Notes under the pieces: generated by a model
What the model saw: the letters and a program-made list of their open reading frames with translations, nothing else
The model's database searches: none
What the model was told of the DNA's origin: nothing
Shown: piece after piece, positions 34,083 through 45,152 of the stretch
Position numbering within the stretch: position 1 is the stretch's first letter
Layout of the letters: each line of letters starts with the position of its first letter
Source of the DNA: Porpolomopsis calyptriformis
Lineage: Eukaryota; Basidiomycota; Agaricomycetes; Agaricales; Hygrophoraceae
Assembly: GCA_951640195.1 (NCBI GenBank)
Contig: OX621164.1
Span: 3,143,098-3,207,097, forward strand
Reading direction: 5' to 3'
DNA length: 64,000 bases
Made by a program: the position numbers and the translations under genes

Positions 34083-36933
34083 TGCCCGAGGACTTCTGAA
34101 AACTTTGGGTCCTTGCCGACATCGAATGTAGCCACGAATGTGATGGCATCTAAGCCATCCGCGAGATGATCTAGTGTGGAATTGTCCACTCCTGATGGAT
34201 GAGACACCAGCACCATCATGACTGGTATACCGGACTTGGAAATATGCATGTCCTTTAGAATTTGCGCCGGCAGACCTGGCCGCGATTTCGGTGAGAACTC
34301 ATTTCCATTCTGTCCAAGATGTTTTTAAAAATTTCTCATGCTTAATTCTGAGAAACCTTACCTTGTCGATCCAGAAGAATTGAGGGTTGACTGTTTTAAC
34401 AGCTCTCAACCTCTCCTGGGTCGCAAACTTCTTGACTCGTGACCTGACTTGGACAAAAATCCAGACCAACTGACCACCAGCCTTTGCGAGGAAGACGAGG
34501 TCGGGCCCCATTTGATTTGGAGGAAAAAGGAATATAGTCTCACTCCCATACAGCCACTTTGTAACACCTTCAGGTTCCGAAACTTGGAGCCCGAGGACTG
34601 GGATGGATCCCCTCTGAAACTGAGCAGGAATGGTCTGAAATTTTCCCCGCTTTCCTCGCCCCGTTATTGCCTGCAGTGATGCTGGCTTGCGAAGAAAACC
34701 CGGAATCTCGGTCCCCTGTACTTTGAAGATTTCAGAAAGTGATTTGCTGCCATCGAATGCACGCGTCAAAGCCATCATGGTGACTGTTTCCATTACAAGG
34801 CCCCGAGTTGAAGGATGTGAGTTTTGTCGGAGCCTACGTTCAATCTGCTGATCAATAGACAATGAATGGTGTCGTTCAAAGTACTGCAGGGCAGCCGCGA
34901 TAGCAAGCGGTTCGTTTAAGACAACTTCCAAGTACTTTTGGTCAGCTAAGACTGTGCCCAGAGTCCAAAGACTCTGGTTATTCATTTCCTGTTGTGGCGC
35001 CAATCTTGCGAAACCGATTTGCACCGCGTCAGCATTTTGTGAGCTGGTAAGATACATCCCCCCTCTCGTCACAAATTCTAGGGCGGCACGAGCAAGTTCT
35101 TCTTCAAGGCCCTGTTTCTTTTGGAGCCTAGAAAGGTTGATTTTTCCAATTCGTCTGATAGCAGATCCTTCAGGAAGAGTGAGGGGTACAGATGGAACGT
35201 CTGTTGGTTCATAACCATCTGTTAGCTGCGTGACAAGGCCGCTCAGCAGTGAGTTTGCCCTCTCGACACCAAACTGCAATAAAAGCCCCACAAAATTAAC
35301 GGTAAAGCGATATCTGAACCATTTCAGTGATTAGCCTCTAACACCCAAAGAATGAGGAAAAATGTACCGGCCACGGAGCCAATGCCATCCCCGATCCAGA
35401 ACATCTTGTGACAGATTTTCTCTTGTCTTCTGGAGGATATACAAACTTTGAGATTCTTTGGTATCGAATCCGCCAGTATCGCTCCAAACGACGAAATCGC
35501 GCTGGGTCTTCCCGATAACAGATCCTCCATCTCTTATAACTGAATCAAGTGAGAGACCAGTCCCCGCAATTATGATCCTTGTTGGAATCCTCAGATTTGT
35601 GAAGTTGGCAATCATCTCTCGAAGAACAGACCGTCCATGATCCTCCTCGGATGCCTTCTTGTCCTGCTCAGTATAGAAAGAACCAACAAACGTCTCAGAG
35701 GCAATCTGGGCTTCGTCTAGAACAATCCACAGAGGGTTGGGAAGTCGCTGACTGAGGCGAACTAGTAACTGATCCGTCTCTCTAGAAATGGCTTGCGCAT
35801 CGAGACACTCGAGGACTCTTGCCAATACAGCCGCAAAGATATCGGACTTCAGAGGGTTGAAAGGAACCAGTTGAAGATGGGTCCAGCGACGACGGAGGGT
35901 GTGAGGTGGTTGATCCTGCCCCAAAAGGAGAAACCTTTCGAGAACTAAGGCCCTTGATAGCAAAAGTGCGTGGAAGATACGTCGTACAATTCCCACATTT
36001 TGGATGCGTTGGCTCTCCAAATCATCTCGTGGGTTATTCGAAATATGGAGAGAAAACCCCGGGGAGCGCGAAACAAGCGACCAAGAATCTTTGACATCAT
36101 TAGAACCAAGGGCACTCTCCAAGGTGCGGTCATCTTTTGCGGTGAAGTAAAACCCCCACTGTTGGCAGAGACCTTCAATGATCAGTCGAGTCTTGCCCGA
36201 ACCGCTGGTATTGAACAATAATCTGGAGCATGAAATTCAGTACATTTCCCAGTGTTTGAATATTTATCTTACCGTGGTTCATATCCCTCATTGGCAACGA
36301 ACAAACGATCAACCCTGTCATGAACTTCCCGGTCGGTATCATAAAGATTTCCGACCCCGTCCATGAAAATGGAGAGGCCGATTTCTATGGGATTTGACCC
36401 ATCAATATCTGGATGGGTTTGCTGCGCGCATTGCCTCAAGCGAGACTGGGTTGAATTCAAAAAGCCTCTAGCCTGTTGCACGACATCCTCAATCGTGCTG
36501 GGGAGTGATCATGTGGAATATTCCAAAGGGCACGCAGGCATGTCACTCACATTTGAGGTTGAGGAAGGGTTTGAGGGCGAGGGTATTTTTCCTGAAGCAG
36601 GGCTGCCGCATGTGATTAGCCGAAGGACTTGGCATAAAAGAAATGCTTACTGAAAAGGGGGTCCCAGTTGCCCGTACCAGTACATTCCTCGAGACAACAA
36701 GCTAAGTTGTGGTCACTTTTGACAGCCTGTTCACAGTTTTCTAGTTCGCGGAAGGAAGGGTTGAGGTTAGCAGCCCATTCATGGTCGAGGGTGACATTCA
36801 AGAAGACGATATGAAGACGGATCGCAGGATCCAATGAACCTGCACTGGCCCAGAGCCACCGGGGTATTACATCGTCGACACTGGGAGCCATGAGTGAAGA
36901 GAGCAAAGGAAGATCCGTCATTGTCATTGTCAT
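34058..36933 (-). CDS. CRN3: Crinkler-type NTPase-REase with a different N-terminus
   Basis: Six exons (36651-36933, 36551-36602, 36273-36497, 35368-36222, 34362-35313, 34058-34309) join to 872 residues. Walker A is NTSGSGKTR and Walker B IVLDEAQ, and GTGLSLDS follows as in CRN2. The REase-like region has METVTM, GPDLVFLA and VWIFVQVRS, so the usual Q-x-K is Q-V-R: the catalytic Lys position is Arg and nuclease activity is doubtful. The first 100 residues do not look like the Crinkler header of CRN2. The start codon lies inside a perfect 39-bp inverted repeat (36929-37014), hinting that the original 5' end was replaced. Neighbouring CRN genes are 10-20 kb away on the other strand. Confidence 0.78.
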
Positions 36934-37014
36934 TCTTCATGATGTCATAGGCTTAGCCTAGATCAAGGTACTACTCTTGATCTAGGCTAAGCCTATGACA
37001 TCATGAAGAATGAC
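36929..37014. repeat. Perfect 39-bp inverted repeat with 8-bp loop
   Basis: 36929-36967 is the exact reverse complement of 36976-37014; the loop is 36968-36975. It covers the proposed CRN3 start codon (36931-36933). Confidence 0.97.
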
Positions 37015-38260
37015 GATGATTTCACTCGTGGCTCCCCTTCTTGTTGCCACATTTGGCTGCTGAAGAAGCATCCCAACCGGTCTGATATTGCAAATGGGTT
37101 ACTCTCTACTCACAGACGACGAAAACACAAGGCGCAAGCTTGAGAGACCGAATCCGAGTGGCACGATATAACTAAACACCAGATCAGTGTTGGATCAAGG
37201 GTCACCAGCGTGAAAAGCCCTATGTATGGGATGATGGCGGCAGGGTTGGGTAATCCCACTGATGTCCCGTCCAAAGCATCCACCAGAAGATCGAAGACCT
37301 GGTCGTCGAAGCCTCAGCCCAGCGCGGAAACCTGAACGGAGAACATGACGCACCTTGTATAGCGGTTTCAGAACAGCCTTGTGAGTAGATCTGACGTATT
37401 TTTCGAGGTACTTGAGGACGGGGATCGGGAGGGACAGGACAACGCGATTTTGGGTGAAGAGGGCGTGGCAATTTGGGCAGTCTATGATATCCCATCTATC
37501 CGCAAACACAGAATACAGTGAGTCTGAGCCGCCAGTAAACGTGGACTATAAGATCGCCTGACCGGTTCAACCGAGCTGAGATGTCCTTTGAGCTCCAGAT
37601 GCGCACCACTGATGGCGTCCTACAGCAAGAACGGATGTCCCTCGAACGTGTGCGCCGAACGATATTGTCGATGGATTCAAGACATGAGACGGCGACCGCA
37701 CAACTCTCTCGGAAGATCCTTCTATCGTCCGTATGGAAAAATTCCACGTCTCGTCCAATCCTTTGTATAATTGAGCGAGAACGTCCATCTTTTTCTTTGA
37801 AAATTTCCGAGGAGTGAACGGTAAACGAAGAACTCGCGGATAAACCCAATACCTCTGCGCTTTCTGTGGAATGAGATGGCCTATGAGGAGTGAGAAGACC
37901 ATTTCCCATGCGACTCGGTGCCTCGCATTTTCTAGGTGCCAAGACCAATGGCAACATGAATATCGCCGTTCAGAACACGGGTTGGAAGGTCGCCCACCTT
38001 ATTGTTGAGTATTCTGTATGTCTCCTTGAACGATATATGTAAGTCGAAAACGAAGCGTTCGAATCACTTGTGTTAGAACTCATCAAGATACTGTTACCAC
38101 GAATGCATAGAAGACGGACCTGTCGGGTTGAAATGAATAGTCATCCGCTCCAGAGGGTCAAGCAAGCTCGTGGAAGGTATACGACAGCTAATTCCGCCAT
38201 GTGACCGGGTTCAATTCGACGGTGGTAATAAATTCATTGATGAGAAGTCAAGTGCAATAC
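37015..38260. other. No confident gene
   Basis: Several mid-size frames on the minus strand (37195-37509 with CPNCHALF; 37496-37957) lack recognisable domains and cannot be joined sensibly. Might be remains of a rearranged gene. Confidence 0.3.
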
Positions 38261-38352
38261 AACCACGGATATGCAAAGTGGTTTTATGATGAGCTCTTGA
38301 AGTGTGATCACTTGAAGAACTCGTCATAAAACCTCTTTGCACATCCGTGGTG
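38261..38352. repeat. Imperfect inverted repeat, 44-bp arms
   Basis: 38261-38304 pairs with 38309-38352 with about six mismatches, leaving a 4-bp centre. Confidence 0.85.
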
Positions 38353-38480
38353 GTACAGCCGATATGGACGATTCGCAGTTTGGATCAAAGCTCGGTAAGC
38401 AATCGTCGTTGTCAATCTGTTGATGTCTCTGCTCGGAACCGGATCACAAACAGGTCGTGAATGGCCGATAGCCATCCGGC

Positions 38481-38579
38481 GAAAAATATGATCAAGAACG
38501 TCAGCTCTTGTGCCTTCAAACATCGTAGATCGCAATGTTTGGAAGGTACAAGAGCCGACATTCTCGATCAGATTTTGTG
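38481..38579. repeat. Second imperfect inverted repeat, about 43-bp arms
   Basis: 38481-38523 pairs with 38535-38579 with several mismatches and small gaps; both arms can be read as the peptide EGTRADxLD on opposite strands. Confidence 0.75.
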
Positions 38580-39130
38580 GGGGTTGAATGTGTGCCACTC
38601 ACTTGGATTCTATATTGGGTGTGGTGGTCTTGTGACCAAGGAACGGCAGCCAGATGTGGCAGTTGGTTTCATTCCTACAACGATGGCTGGGTAGAGGCTG
38701 AGCAGGGTGGCAGTGGCTTAGTTTGCGCTAGTCCGAGTTATCCGGGCAGGCATATTGGCAATCAGCTGAGGCTGTCGTTAGTGTGAATATCATCAGCTAG
38801 AGAGTATTTAGCGAGCTGTAACGAGATCAAAGAGGACCTGACGAGAAACAAACAAAAAAAAAATGAATTTGAAAATCCCGAAAAGAGTTGTTGATGATGA
38901 AGAGGGCCAAGAGAAGACACGTGGGGATGCCAACGGATATTTCTGAGGATATGCAAAGAGTCTAGAGTGAAAATGGACCCTCGAAAATGTCTGTTGATCC
39001 CGCGGGTTGAATATGTTAATAATGTTCGGATGTGATCGACACAACACGATCACTTTTAAAAAATTATTTAAATTTTTTTTTTCATTCTTTAAATTCTTAT
39101 TTTCTTTCTTTCCTTCAGCTCATCATCATC
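38580..39130. other. Intergenic, upstream of the zinc-finger gene
   Basis: No coding signal. A T-rich stretch with CT tracts just before 39131 is a likely core promoter or leader of the following gene. Confidence 0.4.
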
Positions 39131-40387
39131 ATGTCCCCGTATCTCCTCCCACCACCATACGATCCCTCCTCTTTCCTTCACTGCTCCCTTCTCGACCCCC
39201 CCACCACTGACCTCTCTCTCTACCCATACCAGCCCGTGTTTTCGAACGACCCGTCCTTCTACTCCTCCCTCCATCTTTACCAGCAGATCCCCCACCCCGA
39301 CATCTATCCTCACCCCAATCGACAGCCCGCCTACCCCCAGTCTCACTTCAACTCCTACTACGAGCCCACCCCGCCTCAAGTCCATTATGTCCACCCCGCA
39401 GAGCTCTCCCCCCCGCCAGAGATGGCCCCAGTCAACCCCCGGTTTGTCGCCGGACACCACCCCGCAGATCTCCGCCCTCCAGAGCCATCCCCCCCCCCTC
39501 CTCCAGACATGTCCCCCCCCGAACTCGAGGCGGACGCGATTTCCCCAGATGTCGATCTCGACGCCGACGCCGAGTCGGATTTAGATGCAGAGGGCGAACC
39601 CGACCTGGAGCACCTTGGCCAGGGGGACCCAGATTTCGAATACGATCCGGACCCGGACGAGGACGAGGACGATCAAGCCGATGGAGAGTACATCTTCCGC
39701 CCAAAAAATACTTCCGCCGGTTTCATTCCAGGCGAAGGAAGGATCCTTCGCAGACGCTCCTCTACCCGAGGCTCAGCCGAGCCGGTGCCGAGTGCCGCGC
39801 GATATAGTCCCTACCTGCTCAGCAGTGTGGCTCACATCGCCGGTCGCCCCCGTCGCGCGGCGTCCAATCCGTCTCTGGCCCCGTCCTCACCGTTTGTCCA
39901 AAACGGAACTGCCAACGAGCCGCTTGTTCCACATACCCGCAGACGTCCGCGCGCTTCTTCCCCTCTTCCGGTTCCCGTCCCGGTCCCAAACCTGACGAAA
40001 AAGAGCCGCGGCCGCAGAGTGCCGACGCTTGCGTCCATGCAATGCGGCGGACGCGGCGGCGCGCACCGCGGATGCCACCACCTCAGTTTAGAGCAGGTTG
40101 GCATCTGTGACAGCAAGAAAAGCGGAGGTGCGAGGATATACACCTGTAAAGTGAACGGATGCGGCAAGTGTTTTGCGAGGGGTGAGCATTTGAAAAGGCA
40201 TGTGCGGAGTATCCACACGTATGAGAAACGTGAGATTATCTTGGCTATTTCAAAACTGCACGCTTTGCTGACATGTCGGCCAGCCCACAAGTGCCCGTAC
40301 CCAGGATGCGGGAAGGACTTTAGCAGGCACGACAATCTCGGCCAACACATGCGTGTACACAAAGACTATGTGGCGACCGATGCTTAG
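39131..40387 (+). CDS. C2H2 zinc-finger transcription factor, paralog 2
   Basis: Start at the ATG at 39131 (MSPYLLPPPYDPSS); an in-frame upstream extension is T-rich leader. A Pro/Ser/Tyr-rich N-terminus and acidic middle (DPDPDEDEDDQ) precede a basic block NLTKKSRGRRVPT and two C2H2 fingers, CKVNGCGKCFARGEHLKRHVRSIH and, after a 54-bp intron at 40230-40283, CPYPGCGKDFSRHDNLGQHMRVH. The intron length is a multiple of three and open, so a retained-intron protein would also be readable. Same finger pair and motif as 29825-30981 on the opposite strand. Confidence 0.85.
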   Translation: MSPYLLPPPYDPSSFLHCSLLDPPTTDLSLYPYQPVFSNDPSFYSSLHLYQQIPHPDIYPHPNRQPAYPQSHFNSYYEPTPPQVHYVHPAELSPPPEMAPVNPRFVAGHHPADLRPPEPSPPPPPDMSPPELEADAISPDVDLDADAESDLDAEGEPDLEHLGQGDPDFEYDPDPDEDEDDQADGEYIFRPKNTSAGFIPGEGRILRRRSSTRGSAEPVPSAARYSPYLLSSVAHIAGRPRRAASNPSLAPSSPFVQNGTANEPLVPHTRRRPRASSPLPVPVPVPNLTKKSRGRRVPTLASMQCGGRGGAHRGCHHLSLEQVGICDSKKSGGARIYTCKVNGCGKCFARGEHLKRHVRSIHTYEKREIILAISKLHALLTCRPAHKCPYPGCGKDFSRHDNLGQHMRVHKDYVATDA

Positions 40388-41225
40388 GCGTCTATCACCC
40401 GGTACCCCTATCTTATACTATATACTATATTTTTCGTGCTGTATCATTAAAAAGCGGACGTTCACTGTACATATTAAAGGACTGATATCGCAGCCGCGAT
40501 CCGTTATGATATGATGATGAGACAACTTACATCCGAGACAAGTTGAATCAGGCGTAGATGACGTGCAGTCGAGGCTATCCTTAATTATAGCAGAAAGAGC
40601 TCGGCAATCGTAATCGTAGCATACCGAACCGGTCGCGTGGATGCCACAAGGAAAGGGTCTTTTGATGCCCAACTCTCGGTCAACCATCAACGTTGATGGT
40701 CGATCGATACGAACGCTCTTAAGGCCTTCATATCCTATCTTTCCGTGATCATCTGCCTCCAATATTCTTTTTTTTTGATAGGCCCACCCCCGCAAAGGAG
40801 CTGTAATATTTTTTTGACTTCGCGTTTCAAAGAATCAAAATTTCAAATTTCTTTGAGTGATCGCCTGAGGGTCGCACTCGAGTTGCAATACCCCATATGA
40901 GCTTGAGCACACCTTGTTTCACCCCGATTCTGACTTGGAAAAACCTACCGAAGAGTGGATGGCGGATGTCACTCGGAATGACGGATAGTGAACGAAAGAG
41001 ATCAACCCGATTGAGTCGTATTCTGTGGGTCGATTTCTTCCGGTCTTTGGGACGTTTATTCGACCGGTGTCATACTTATCGCAGTCCCTCATCTGCGAAT
41101 GGTAACTTATAAGAGTTCAGGGTATGAAACAAAAGACCGACGGATTAGGTTGATGATCGTCACCGGAGTGGCCGGTCATTCAATGGCGGCCGTGGACGAT
41201 CACTGTAAAGCGCGCGTGATGAAGG
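40388..41225. other. Intergenic
   Basis: Small open frames only (for example 40418-40795 on the minus strand) without recognisable domains. Confidence 0.4.
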
Positions 41226-41251
41226 AAAAAAAAAAAAAAAAAAAAAAAAAA
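41226..41251 (-). terminator. Pol III terminator T-run
   Basis: About 26 A on the printed strand, that is T on the tRNA strand, starting 11 bp after the tRNA 3' end. Far longer than the 4-6 T needed. Confidence 0.7.
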
Positions 41252-41262
41252 GTTTATCAAAG

Positions 41263-41344
41263 TACCGACGGTGGGGGTCGAACCCACAACCTTCGCCTGA
41301 CATGGCAATAGGAAAGCGACGCGCTGCCATTACGCCACGACGGC
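41263..41344 (-). tRNA. tRNA-Arg, anticodon CCU, with a 10-nt intron
   Basis: Folds as a cloverleaf of 82 nt: D-arm with AATGGCA loop, anticodon stem TCGCT/GGCGA, anticodon CCT followed by A and a 10-nt intron after position 37, T-arm GTGGG-TTCGACC-CCCAC, discriminator A. The acceptor stem has one T-T mismatch (position 5) and a G-T first pair. Eukaryotic tRNA introns sit at exactly this place. The anticodon reads AGG codons. Confidence 0.85.
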
Positions 41345-42030
41345 AACCGCAGATCATTCGGCTATAACCTTCACAAGCACAGTAACGATATTTGACCAGA
41401 GTCAGCTAACGGTCTGATTTTTCATGGATCGTTAACGTTACCCGTTTCTTGGTCGAATTGGTTTGCAAATGTTTTTGCTACCGCATCGCTATTGAAATAG
41501 AACAAAAGGCACTACCAGCGTATTATCAAGAGTCTTAACACAGTTTGACTTATCACGAAAGGCAATGCCGTTGTAGCCATTTCTCTTGCATTTGTCGCGA
41601 CGAGATGCTCGAAAACGAGGCTAAGACTCCGGACAACGTTGCCGAGCCCAACGCTAGTTCATACCCTCATTTTCCATGCGACACTTCTAGCCGGAGACGT
41701 GCCTCTGTTCGCTTTACATCTTGTTCCTGAAGATCTTGCGGGAATGCGATATCCTCTCTAAGGTTGATTTTCTTTGGTAAAATGGACAGAGCCTGAATGC
41801 ACAGATCCATCAATGATACCAGGATGAATCTTCGAAAATTTACATATCATTTCTGATAGCATTAGCACAGTCGCCATTGCGACACCTCTGCCTTCCAGAG
41901 AAGCAGTGTTGCAATGGTGACTCCCCTCATTACTTGATGGTCGTATCCACTCAATCGCTGGGAAAGGATCGAGTTGAAGCTCAGGCTTAGCCACACGTGC
42001 CATCTTCTTCATCTTCAACCTTGTATCATC
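41345..42030. other. Intergenic; possible small minus-strand exon
   Basis: A minus-strand frame 41758-42003 (MARVAKPELQLDPFPAIEW) starts 28 bp from the MPP6 ATG, divergently. It shows no known domain. It may be the first exon of a short gene or chance. Confidence 0.25.
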
Positions 42031-42911
42031 ATGTCGGGCAAGACTCTCAGCAATGGTACTCTAAGCCTGCGATTCATGCAAAATGCGCACCGCGCCAAGA
42101 ATATGGCCGAGGTAGAAGCTCAAAAGGCCGCAATAAAAGACGATGCAGAATGGGAAGTTAGTAAAGAGGTCAAACCGGCTTGGGGACTACTGAACGACCT
42201 TCCTCCGTGAGTACCATAGTTACTGCCCAGTGTACTTATGTACATCTCTTCAGCCAGCACCTAATCGTCGTTGTCGCTCCGTCTCTTTCAGGCCATCTGT
42301 AACTTACGAGCCTTCATATATTCCTTTCTTGTTCTCAAATGCCTCGCCATCATCTTCGAACAAGACACAAATGAGAGGTCGGAGGACCTTCAATAAGAGT
42401 GGGCAGGAAGTGATAGAAGAGGTACGGTGATACACACTGCTTTGCTCCCGCACTAACCTGCCAAAAGACCCCACCCGCCGTTCAAGACAACGAACCAAAG
42501 GCAGAGATTCCGGATACCTCAAACACCTCAAGGACCTCAAAACGACCATTCGCTATCTCCGGGTCCTCTGTCAGCGGTGCCACAAAATCGCGCAAAGATA
42601 CCATCATGAAGGCACCCAAGACCGAACCCAAAACCGCTCAACAGCTGGTTCACACTAATTCCGGAGTTGGAACCGATCTTCGACCTCCTCCGTCTGCACG
42701 CGGATCATCATCCAGTGCGACACCCTTCCCAAATGTCTTTTTAAAGCCATCTGGTGTAGATGAACCTGCAAGAACATCATCAAGACGATTGTTTCAAGCC
42801 GCCACCCCCACCACACGGGCTGCCAAGAGAGAGCGAGACCTGATGTCTGATCAAAAAGAGGAGAAAAGGAAAAGGAAGAAAGCTGGGACAGACTCATCCC
42901 TCCCTCGCTGA
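42031..42911 (+). CDS. MPP6: MPP6-like exosome cofactor
   Basis: Exons 42031-42206, 42292-42421 and 42468-42911. The N-terminus MSGKTLSNGTLSLRFMQNA matches the M-phase phosphoprotein 6 signature (LSxxxLxxxFMQ), and GRRTFNKSGQEV recalls its second conserved block. The remainder is basic and disordered, ending with a Lys/Arg cluster. Mpp6 binds the nuclear RNA exosome and structured or pyrimidine-rich RNA in 5.8S rRNA maturation. Assignment rests on the short N-terminal motif. Confidence 0.62.
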
Positions 42912-43247
42912 CTATATCTCTTGCTTCAAGTTTGCCTTTCCTCAAGGAAAAAATGGACCCATGATGCGAGAGGACGGGGGATTCTGGACTTGGCTGACGC
43001 TCACGACTTCCTCGTGGTCCATTTCATCACTTTCGATGTTCAAAGCGTGTGGATCCATCAGACTTTATATCGCTCGGTCCACGCAGTAGACTCCCGGCAC
43101 AGGGACAAGGTGGTCATCGAGTATATATGACAGGAATACAACTTTTCGTGTACGGTGAGATGATGATAGAGATAGTCTGCATGCATAGATGATATAACTA
43201 AGAGGTGACAACGGAAGAGAGCAAGGTGTATAAAGAGTAACGTCGCG
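42912..43247. other. Intergenic, convergent 3' ends
   Basis: Lies between the 3' ends of MPP6 (plus) and centrin (minus). Nothing coding seen. Confidence 0.45.
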
Positions 43248-43922
43248 CTATGATTCGTCCGTCATTATTGCGAAGAATTCCTGTTCGTTAATCTCTCCAT
43301 CTTGGTCGAGGTCGAATTCATCTATCATTGCTTGTCTAAACGAGAGAATGAGTAGACGAAAGCAAGAGAGCACTCTACGAGAGAGAAAATTTATCGTCAC
43401 TCACAGTTCATCATCTTCTAGACGGTCCCCAATCTCTTTCGCTACTCTCCGCAGATTCCGTAGGCTGATCTTCCCAGTGTTGTCGTCATCGAACAGTTGG
43501 AACGCGCGACGGATCTCCTCCATGGGGTCTCGCGCCAGGATTTTTTCGCTCACTAGGAGTTGAGAGCCAGCGTCAGTCTGATAAGTCGTGTCAAACGGTC
43601 GAAAAGACGTGTTTTTTTTTTTTTTTTCAATCAATATTCAAAGAATAAAGACTCAACTGATTTTTGCGAAATCCTCAAAGTCCATCAAACCATGTCCGGT
43701 CTTGTCATGGTCCCTGAGAATCTTGAGCACCTCCGCCTTCTTCATGTCGAATCCCAAAGCACGCATGGCGACCTTCAGCTCGTGGTAATCAACACACCCA
43801 TCCTTGTCGGTGTCAAAGAGCTCAAATGCCTCTTTGATCTCTTGTTTTTGCTCATCAGTGAGTTCGGGACGTGTGTGTGCGCGTCTCTTTGCTTTTTGGG
43901 CGGCGGCAGACGAGGAGTACAT
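43248..43922 (-). CDS. CDC31: Centrin (Cdc31-type EF-hand protein)
   Basis: Three exons; start taken at [14 protein letters not shown] (43922), stop TAG at 43248-43250. Four EF-hands: [12 protein letters not shown] (complete), a second with [20 protein letters not shown], and [12 protein letters not shown] (complete). The order and the block [18 protein letters not shown] are diagnostic for centrin. It acts in spindle pole body duplication and nuclear pore/mRNA export complexes. The longer alternative start at 43985 would add a Phe/Leu-rich extension and is less likely. Divergent from LTO1, 124 bp apart. Confidence 0.93.
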
Positions 43923-44046
43923 GAGGACGGTGGAAAAGAGGTTTGGTTCGAAGAGGAAGGTTGCAAGACGCGACGCGTCGCCCAAAATTCTCTCACCCCT
44001 GTTCGTTCCTTTCCTCTGCCACCCTTATCAGCCAGTATCTCTAGCG

Positions 44047-44702
44047 ATGATGGCGGATGATACCTTTGATCTCGAATCATTGGTCTATCTCGAACAAGCG
44101 TCCGCATCAATCTTCTCTCTCTCGCCACTGTGAAACTCACCCCCCCCCATTCATCAGATTCTACGATGGAGGATATGAGGATGGGTTCGCCCACGGACGC
44201 CTTCACGGGCTGATCGAAGGAAGAGCCCTGGGGAAGCAAAAGGGATTCGAAATGTGGGAAGAACTGGGATTTTACGAAGGCTTCGCTTTAATGTGGAAAG
44301 CTATCTACACCACCCATACCCAGGAAGACACTACCACCCACCAGTAAGTCTCCACCTCTTTCAGATCGTAAAATTCACCCAAAAAGAAATGGCAGTCGCA
44401 TCGTTCACCACATAAAACTTCTGTTGGACTTGATATCTCGGTTTCCTCGCGCGAACCCCGCACCTTCTGACGAGACTGATGCCGCAGACACGGACATTGC
44501 AAAACTGTTCCAGCAGATTCGATCCCGATACAAAATCCTCTGCTCCATGTTGGGCGTCAGGCCCACCCTCCGCGCCTCTGCTGGTTCGCCAGCACAGCTT
44601 TGCGAATCCGCGCGGGAAGAGAGCGCATCGTCCCCGCGTCGGCGTGTCTGGATGTTGGAGAATGGGTCCAAGCCGCTGTCACAGGAAGACTTGAGCTTCT
44701 GA
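44047..44702 (+). CDS. LTO1: LTO1 (Yae1/Lto1 deca-GX3 protein)
   Basis: Exons 44047-44099, 44158-44343 and 44396-44702. The deca-GX3 motif is clear: GYEDGFAHGRLHGLIEGRAL then GKQKGFEMWEELGFYEG. Lto1 with Yae1 is an adaptor that delivers the ABC protein Rli1/ABCE1 to the cytosolic iron-sulfur assembly machinery. The C-terminal half is less conserved. Shares a short divergent promoter with centrin. Confidence 0.88.
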
Positions 44703-45152
44703 ATCGTGATCGAATCATTTCGACTGCGGCCTCTCTGTCCTTCCCACTGCATGATGGTAAAGTCTGGGTCCGAGAGATTGAGACTTAGGAGCGTCTGCAC
44801 GGCTTTGGAGGGACTGACTCAAACGACGGGTAATCTTTCCTCGTCCGGTTTGCCCATCTGGTGACGATACCATTTCTCAATCCCTTCACATTGCGACAAA
44901 CTCTATTTTCGTGGATGAGTTGCTTGCCTCAAGTTTAGGATGATGATTTTGTATGGAAAAACCAAAGGAGGATAGGAAGTTCGGGAGGCTGTTGAGGTTG
45001 TCAAGCAAATGGTAGATACGGCAGCTTAAAGACCTTTAAATGTGTATAACAGGAGCTTGAAATCTGCCATTGTCAAGTTTGACTTTTCAATGATGTCGAA
45101 CTTGAACTAGGATAGATTTCTCTAACGATCGAGAACAAGCAGATCTATGTCA
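44703..45152. other. Intergenic
   Basis: No coding signal seen. Confidence 0.4.

Noticed and set aside
41226..41251. Poly-A tail of a retroposed gene
   Set aside because: It sits directly after a tRNA on the other strand and reads as a Pol III T-run; no retrocopy precedes it.
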